A DNA stretch of 64,000 bases from Halomicrobium zhouii (GTDB taxonomy: Archaea > Halobacteriota > Halobacteria > Halobacteriales > Haloarculaceae). This document shows, piece by piece, positions 60,282 through 64,000 of this stretch. The first letter of the stretch is position 1. Each line of letters begins with the position of its first letter. The position numbers and the translations under genes were made by a program. The stretch covers positions 496,001-560,000 of the forward strand of contig NZ_FOZK01000001.1 in assembly GCF_900114435.1 (NCBI RefSeq), written 5' to 3'. A model generated the notes under the pieces. That model had not been told where the DNA came from and searched no databases. It worked only from the letters and a program-made list of their open reading frames with translations.

Positions 60282-61811
60282 ATGGCAAAGCAGGAGGCAA
60301 CACGGGGGATTCGCAGACGGAAGTATCTAACGTCGCTCGCAGGTGGGGTGACCGCCACGGCAGCGGCGTCGATGGCGACGACGGGGACCGCCGCAGCCGA
60401 CGTCAGCACCGACCACTACGGATCCGTCGTCGACGTGGTCGACGCCGGAGCGGACAACGAGGGCAACGAGTCCATCACGCCAGTCATCAGGGACGTCATC
60501 GAGGACGACACGCTGCTCCAGTTCCCGCCGGGCCGGTACTACATGGACGAACAGGTCCGCTTCACCGACTTCGACAACCTGGGGCTCCGGGGGAACGACG
60601 CCACGCTGGTGCCGGCGAACTGGTACGACTTCGAGGGGCCCCAGTACCGCCTCTTCCGCCTCGGTACGCACTACGCCCCCGGGAAGAACCTCCGCATCGG
60701 ACACTTCACCGTCGACCAGACGGCCGAGGACACCGGTATCCGCGCGTTCGAGACGTACGCCTCGGACACCCTGGAAGTCCGCAATATCAACGTCGTCGGG
60801 CGACACGACAGCGGGACGTGGGGGCCCGGACTGTTCGTCGTCACGGACCCCGACGGCGACGGGCTCGTCAAGGATTTCCGCGCACACGATGGCGGGACAC
60901 TCGTCGAGAACTCGCCCGGCGACGGGTACGTCGGCCCGAACGGCATCCTCTGTAACCAGGGCCACGCGGGAACGATACGGTTCGTGGACTGCGAACTCGG
61001 CGCGTTTCCGGACAACGGGCTCTACGCGTCGGGTGGAACGGGTCGCGTCATCGTCGAAGGCGGCCGCTACTACAACAGCGGAACCGCGTCGATCCGTATC
61101 GGTGCCAGACGGGGTGACGTCAGGAACGCGACGGTCTTCGTCGACGATCAGCCCTGGGACATCAACCAGGAGGGGATCCGGCTGGAGTACGGCGACTGGC
61201 ACATCGTGGACGGCGTCACTATCGAGATGGACCAGCCCCACGGCGAAGCGATCCACATCCAGAACGACGTCGACGGGACGACCATCAAGAACTCGTCGAT
61301 ACGAATGGAGACGCCGGCGTACCTCGGTGTCGAGATCAATCCCAGTGCCGGACCGACCTACATCGTCAACACCGAGTTCGAGATGAACGACAGCAACTGT
61401 GCCATCTTGGCCGAAGGCGACGACGCCGGCGAAATAGGTGTCGAGGACGTCTCTATCACCGGCGACGCTGAGGGTAATCTGATGCGCCACGCGATACGGT
61501 GTGAACGCAACAACGCGTCGTTTCGCGCGGTCACGATCGACCAGACGGCCGGCGAGCAACGCCGCGGCATCGCGTTGCTCGGCCAGGATAGCCTGGTGTA
61601 CAACTGTGACATCCAGACCTCTGGTCGCGGCATAACCGTCAAAGGTGACGAAGTCTGGATCCAGGACTGTTACTCCAACTCCACGCGTGACGTGAACTCG
61701 ATCCGACTGTACGACACGGCCAACGACGTCCGGCTCAAGAACAATACGTTCCCGGACGGCGTCAGCGACTGGGGGGCGACGAACGTCGTCGAGACGGGTA
61801 CCGAGTACTGA
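60282..61811 (+). CDS. Tat-exported right-handed beta-helix protein, copy 2
   Basis: 509 residues. Tat signal IRRRKYLTSLAGGVTATAAASM near residue 10, then VVDVVDAGADNEGNESITPVI and DTLLQFPPGRYYMDEQVRFTDFDNLGLRGNDATLVPANW. The beta-helix rungs IRFVDCELGAFPDNGLYASGGTGRVIVEGG, VWIQDCYSNSTRDVNSIRLYDTANDVRLKNNTF match copy 1 at 49350 over nearly the entire length. The two bracket the polysaccharide region. Likely secreted, acting on the same or related glycan; no catalytic residues recognised. Start ATG 60282. Confidence 0.82.
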   Translation: MAKQEATRGIRRRKYLTSLAGGVTATAAASMATTGTAAADVSTDHYGSVVDVVDAGADNEGNESITPVIRDVIEDDTLLQFPPGRYYMDEQVRFTDFDNLGLRGNDATLVPANWYDFEGPQYRLFRLGTHYAPGKNLRIGHFTVDQTAEDTGIRAFETYASDTLEVRNINVVGRHDSGTWGPGLFVVTDPDGDGLVKDFRAHDGGTLVENSPGDGYVGPNGILCNQGHAGTIRFVDCELGAFPDNGLYASGGTGRVIVEGGRYYNSGTASIRIGARRGDVRNATVFVDDQPWDINQEGIRLEYGDWHIVDGVTIEMDQPHGEAIHIQNDVDGTTIKNSSIRMETPAYLGVEINPSAGPTYIVNTEFEMNDSNCAILAEGDDAGEIGVEDVSITGDAEGNLMRHAIRCERNNASFRAVTIDQTAGEQRRGIALLGQDSLVYNCDIQTSGRGITVKGDEVWIQDCYSNSTRDVNSIRLYDTANDVRLKNNTFPDGVSDWGATNVVETGTEY

Positions 61812-61835
61812 GAACGGCTCCCCGCCGACGCACCG

Positions 61836-62798
61836 CTACCGCGTGACCGATCGTGGCGACGGCAGCGCGGCGCGTTCCCCTCGTTCGTCGAGCACTCGCT
61901 CGTAGACACCGAGCAACTGCTCGCCCATGGCGTCGAGGCCGAGTCCGTCGAGCACCGCACGGCCGTTCGAGCGCGCGTCGCTCGCGAGTACGTCGTCGAG
62001 GGAGGAAGTGAGCGTCGCGTCCGAGTCGGCGACGAACGAGTTGTCGACGTCGGTGAGCGTTCGCTCGACGAACCCCACGCCCGTCGAGACGACGGGGACG
62101 TTACAGGCCGCCGCCTCCTTGACCACCATCGGCCCGCTCTCGCGTTGCGAGGTGACGAGCAGGGCGTCGCTCGCGTTCATGTAGTATGGCATCTCTTCGT
62201 AGTCGACGCCGCTGACCTGCTTCAACTCCGCGTCCGCGGTGCACCCTTCTACGATCCGCCTCGCCCGTGGGTAGTCTTTCTCCGGGCGCGTCGACTCGTA
62301 GGGGAAGAGGACGTAGGTTCCGTCGGGGTCCCACCCGACGCGCTCACGGGCTTCGTCCCTGGGAATCGGTCGGAACATCTCCGCGTCGATGCCGAACGGG
62401 ACGACGGCGTTGTTGACGGACAGCTCGGCGGCCATCGCGTCGCTGGGGACCACGACCCCGTCGGCGCGGCGAGCACCGAACCGACTGAGTGCCGTGAGCC
62501 ACCGGCGGTCGCTCATCAGGTCGGTCCCCCAGAGCGTGCACACGACGGGACGCGTCGGTTGCGCGAGCGCGAACGGGAGTGTCAGTCCGTAGTTGGCGTG
62601 GACGACGTCGTATCCGTCGAGCGAGTGGCCGAGGACCGTGGGCGCGTACTGCAGGTAGTCGCCGACACTTCGTGGCGAGTCCGGGCGATGGCTGCCGGGA
62701 ATGGCCAGCGTCGTGCAGTCGACTCCCTGTCGTTCGAGCGCAGTCACCTGGTTCTCGAAGAACGATCGCGGCGTCGTCGTCAGCTGTAGCACCTTCAT
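61836..62798 (-). CDS. Family 4 glycosyltransferase
   Basis: 320 residues, GT-B fold. N-terminal MKVLQLTTTPRSFFENQVTALERQG, the middle VHANYGLTLPFALAQPTRPVVCTLWGTDLM and the C-terminal donor domain with VVPFGIDAEMFRPIPRDEAR, YVLFPYESTRPEKDYPRA, and the ExxxxE motif in SQRESGPMVVKEAAACNVPVVST. Start ATG 62798 forms ATGA with the stop of the DUF354 gene. With the partial GT2 gene it belongs to an operon building a surface polysaccharide. Confidence 0.88.
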   Translation of the reverse strand: MKVLQLTTTPRSFFENQVTALERQGVDCTTLAIPGSHRPDSPRSVGDYLQYAPTVLGHSLDGYDVVHANYGLTLPFALAQPTRPVVCTLWGTDLMSDRRWLTALSRFGARRADGVVVPSDAMAAELSVNNAVVPFGIDAEMFRPIPRDEARERVGWDPDGTYVLFPYESTRPEKDYPRARRIVEGCTADAELKQVSGVDYEEMPYYMNASDALLVTSQRESGPMVVKEAAACNVPVVSTGVGFVERTLTDVDNSFVADSDATLTSSLDDVLASDARSNGRAVLDGLGLDAMGEQLLGVYERVLDERGERAALPSPRSVTR

Positions 62799-63835
62799 GG
62801 TTCGACTGGTGCCGCCGTACCGACCTGGTCCAGAACGACGTCCGTCACGTCGCACTTGTCGGCGAGCAGGCGCTCGCGCCGGCGCTGCCACGGCTCGCTC
62901 TCTTCGCCTTCCTGCAGAATCGCCGTGGCCCGATTGACCGCACGGACGTGTCGGCCGTCGTCGGTGAACGCGTGGACGAGTCCGTACTCCGCTTCGAGTT
63001 CGGTGAGGTAGCCGAGTGGGAGCGAGTTCACGTAGATGGCCGGCGTCCCGAGGACGGCGCATTCGGCCGCGGTCGTCGCGCCCTCGCCGACGTAGAGGTC
63101 GGCGGCGGCGAGCAGGTCGTGGAGGCGTTCGGGCTGGACCGATAGCTCGTAGTCCGTCAGGTCGTCGTCGAGGTCGCCCTCGGCGGTGATGCGGACCGTC
63201 GCCCCGGCGGCCTCCAGTCGCTCGACGACGGACCGGTGGTCGTCGAAGCCGCCCTCGCCGACGTCGTGGGACGCTCCCCAGTCGCCCAGGCGAAGGACGA
63301 CGAGCTGGTCCTCGGGCGCGACGCCGACGGCCTCGCGCACGTCGGGGTCCGGCGTGAACCGGTCCGGGTGGAGGTAGGCGAGTTCGTGGTAGCCCGGATA
63401 GCGGTGGTGGTTGTCGCCCAGGTCCGCCTCGAAGCACTCGGGTGTGCAGATGACGTCCGCGAACGGAAAGGAGAGGTTCCGGATGATCGAGGCGTGCTCG
63501 GTGTCGTAGAAGACGACGCTCCGCGCGCCGACGAGCGAGGCGACGTGGGAGACGGCGACGCCACCGACTGCCGTCATCACGTCCGGCTGAATCTCGCGTG
63601 CGCGACCGAGTAGCCGGGCCTCGTAGACGAACTGGGCCCGTGCCAGCGAGACGATCGAATCGGACTCGCCGGCCAGTAGTTCGTAGTCGATGTCACAGCG
63701 TTCGAGCAGTGCGGTCGACATGGCGTTCTCGCGGGCGAAGACGAACACGTCGTGGCCCTCGTCCTCGAGTGCCGCGATGGCGTGTTTGAAAAAGTGGACG
63801 TGGCCCGCGTGCTGTATCGTGACGACGACTCTCAT
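62795..63835 (-). CDS. DUF354 (GT-B-like, UDP-GlcNAc 2-epimerase fold) protein
   Basis: 346 residues. MRVVVTIQHAGHVHFFKHAIAALEDEGHDVFVFAREN, then DVMTAVGGVAVSHVASLVGARSVVFYDTEHA, HELAYLHPDRFTPDPDV, and ADLYVGEGATTAAECAVLGTPAIYV in the C-terminal half. DUF354 proteins resemble WecB and MurG and are thought to be glycosyltransferases or epimerases. Start ATG 63835 overlaps the stop of the upstream GT2 gene by ATGA. Confidence 0.88.
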   Translation of the reverse strand: MRVVVTIQHAGHVHFFKHAIAALEDEGHDVFVFARENAMSTALLERCDIDYELLAGESDSIVSLARAQFVYEARLLGRAREIQPDVMTAVGGVAVSHVASLVGARSVVFYDTEHASIIRNLSFPFADVICTPECFEADLGDNHHRYPGYHELAYLHPDRFTPDPDVREAVGVAPEDQLVVLRLGDWGASHDVGEGGFDDHRSVVERLEAAGATVRITAEGDLDDDLTDYELSVQPERLHDLLAAADLYVGEGATTAAECAVLGTPAIYVNSLPLGYLTELEAEYGLVHAFTDDGRHVRAVNRATAILQEGEESEPWQRRRERLLADKCDVTDVVLDQVGTAAPVEP

Positions 63836-64000
63836 CCGTATTCGCCCTCCGTCGAGTCACCGCCGCGTCGCACGTACGTCTCTCGCAGGCGCCAGAGGTA
63901 CATCCGGAGCAGCGACAGCGACGTGTACCGAACGTACTGCCAGAAGTCGATAGTACTCTCCTCGTCCCCGTACCGGGCGGGCATCCTGACGTCGGCGACG
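63832..64000 (-). CDS. Family 2 glycosyltransferase, C-terminal fragment cut by window edge
   Basis: Only the last 55 codons are visible. The reading VRMPARYGDEESTIDFWQYVRY followed by a basic tail with ETYVRRGGD is typical of the C-terminus of dolichol-phosphate-type family 2 glycosyltransferases, where PARYGDE recurs. The stop overlaps the ATG of DUF354, so it is the upstream gene of the same operon. The start lies to the right of the window. Confidence 0.7.
   Translation of the reverse strand, partial: VADVRMPARYGDEESTIDFWQYVRYTSLSLLRMYLWRLRETYVRRGGDSTEGEYG

Overview
The window is a GC-rich chromosomal segment of a halophilic archaeon of class Halobacteria. The evidence is the strongly acidic proteins, many TATA-box promoters placed 25-30 bases before the start codon (leaderless transcripts), genes chained by 4- or 8-base ATGA/GTGA-type overlaps, Tat-type lipoprotein signals, and several families known mainly from haloarchaea (DUF1931 histone-like protein, HTH_10 regulators, DUF7344, DUF7563, DUF7519/DUF7269/DUF4129 with DUF58). 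A Haloarcula/Halomicrobium-like relative is plausible, but the genus cannot be fixed from sequence alone. No rRNA, tRNA, CRISPR array or intact insertion sequence was seen.

Layout. 0-23 kb is a housekeeping and metabolism stretch: a cut-off FMN-binding protein, phosphoglucomutase/phosphomannomutase, LarB, DUF1931, ribose-5-phosphate isomerase, GlmM, small zinc-finger proteins, membrane proteins, a methyltransferase, an AI-2E-type transporter, two two-domain rhodaneses, a flippase, a GlpA-like dehydrogenase, a zinc-less MDR reductase, an aldo/keto reductase, a rubrerythrin-like protein, an EMC3/Oxa1-like protein and UvrB. 23.3-26 kb is a gene-poor island with one HTH protein. 26-36.3 kb is a compact locus: two glycosyltransferases, an Fe(III)-type ABC importer (binding protein, fused permease, ATPase), a reversibly-glycosylated-polypeptide (RGP) family protein, and a two-subunit gluconate-2-dehydrogenase-like GMC oxidase. 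Near-consensus DtxR/IdeR iron boxes lie before its transcription units. 36.3-39.4 kb is a second gene-poor island. 39.4-46.4 kb holds a MoxR/DUF58 module bracketed by two histidine-rich lipoproteins. 46.5-49 kb holds two HTH_10 regulators. From 49.3 kb to the right edge is a cell-surface polysaccharide region: two paralogous secreted beta-helix proteins, a polysaccharide deacetylase, a flippase with a giant acidic Thr/Glu/Asp tail, GT2, GT4, DUF354, DUF1616 and GT-C-like membrane proteins.

How the genes may work together. The most interesting reading is the 26-36 kb locus. The same iron-box type precedes an exported sugar oxidase (which could make Fe(III)-chelating aldonates) and the RGP/Fe(III)-importer operon, suggesting an iron-starvation system that couples sugar oxidation and glycan chemistry to iron uptake. 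This is inference and needs testing.

Non-coding structure is unusually rich. It includes two oppositely oriented copies of an 82-bp double-stem palindromic element (6355, 36811), a 17-bp palindrome (ATTTCGTATAGCGAAAT) recurring in the gene-poor islands, a family of roughly 36-bp hairpins with compensatory changes (3185-3349, 18305-18545), and a roughly 490-bp inverted-repeat element (38650-39141).
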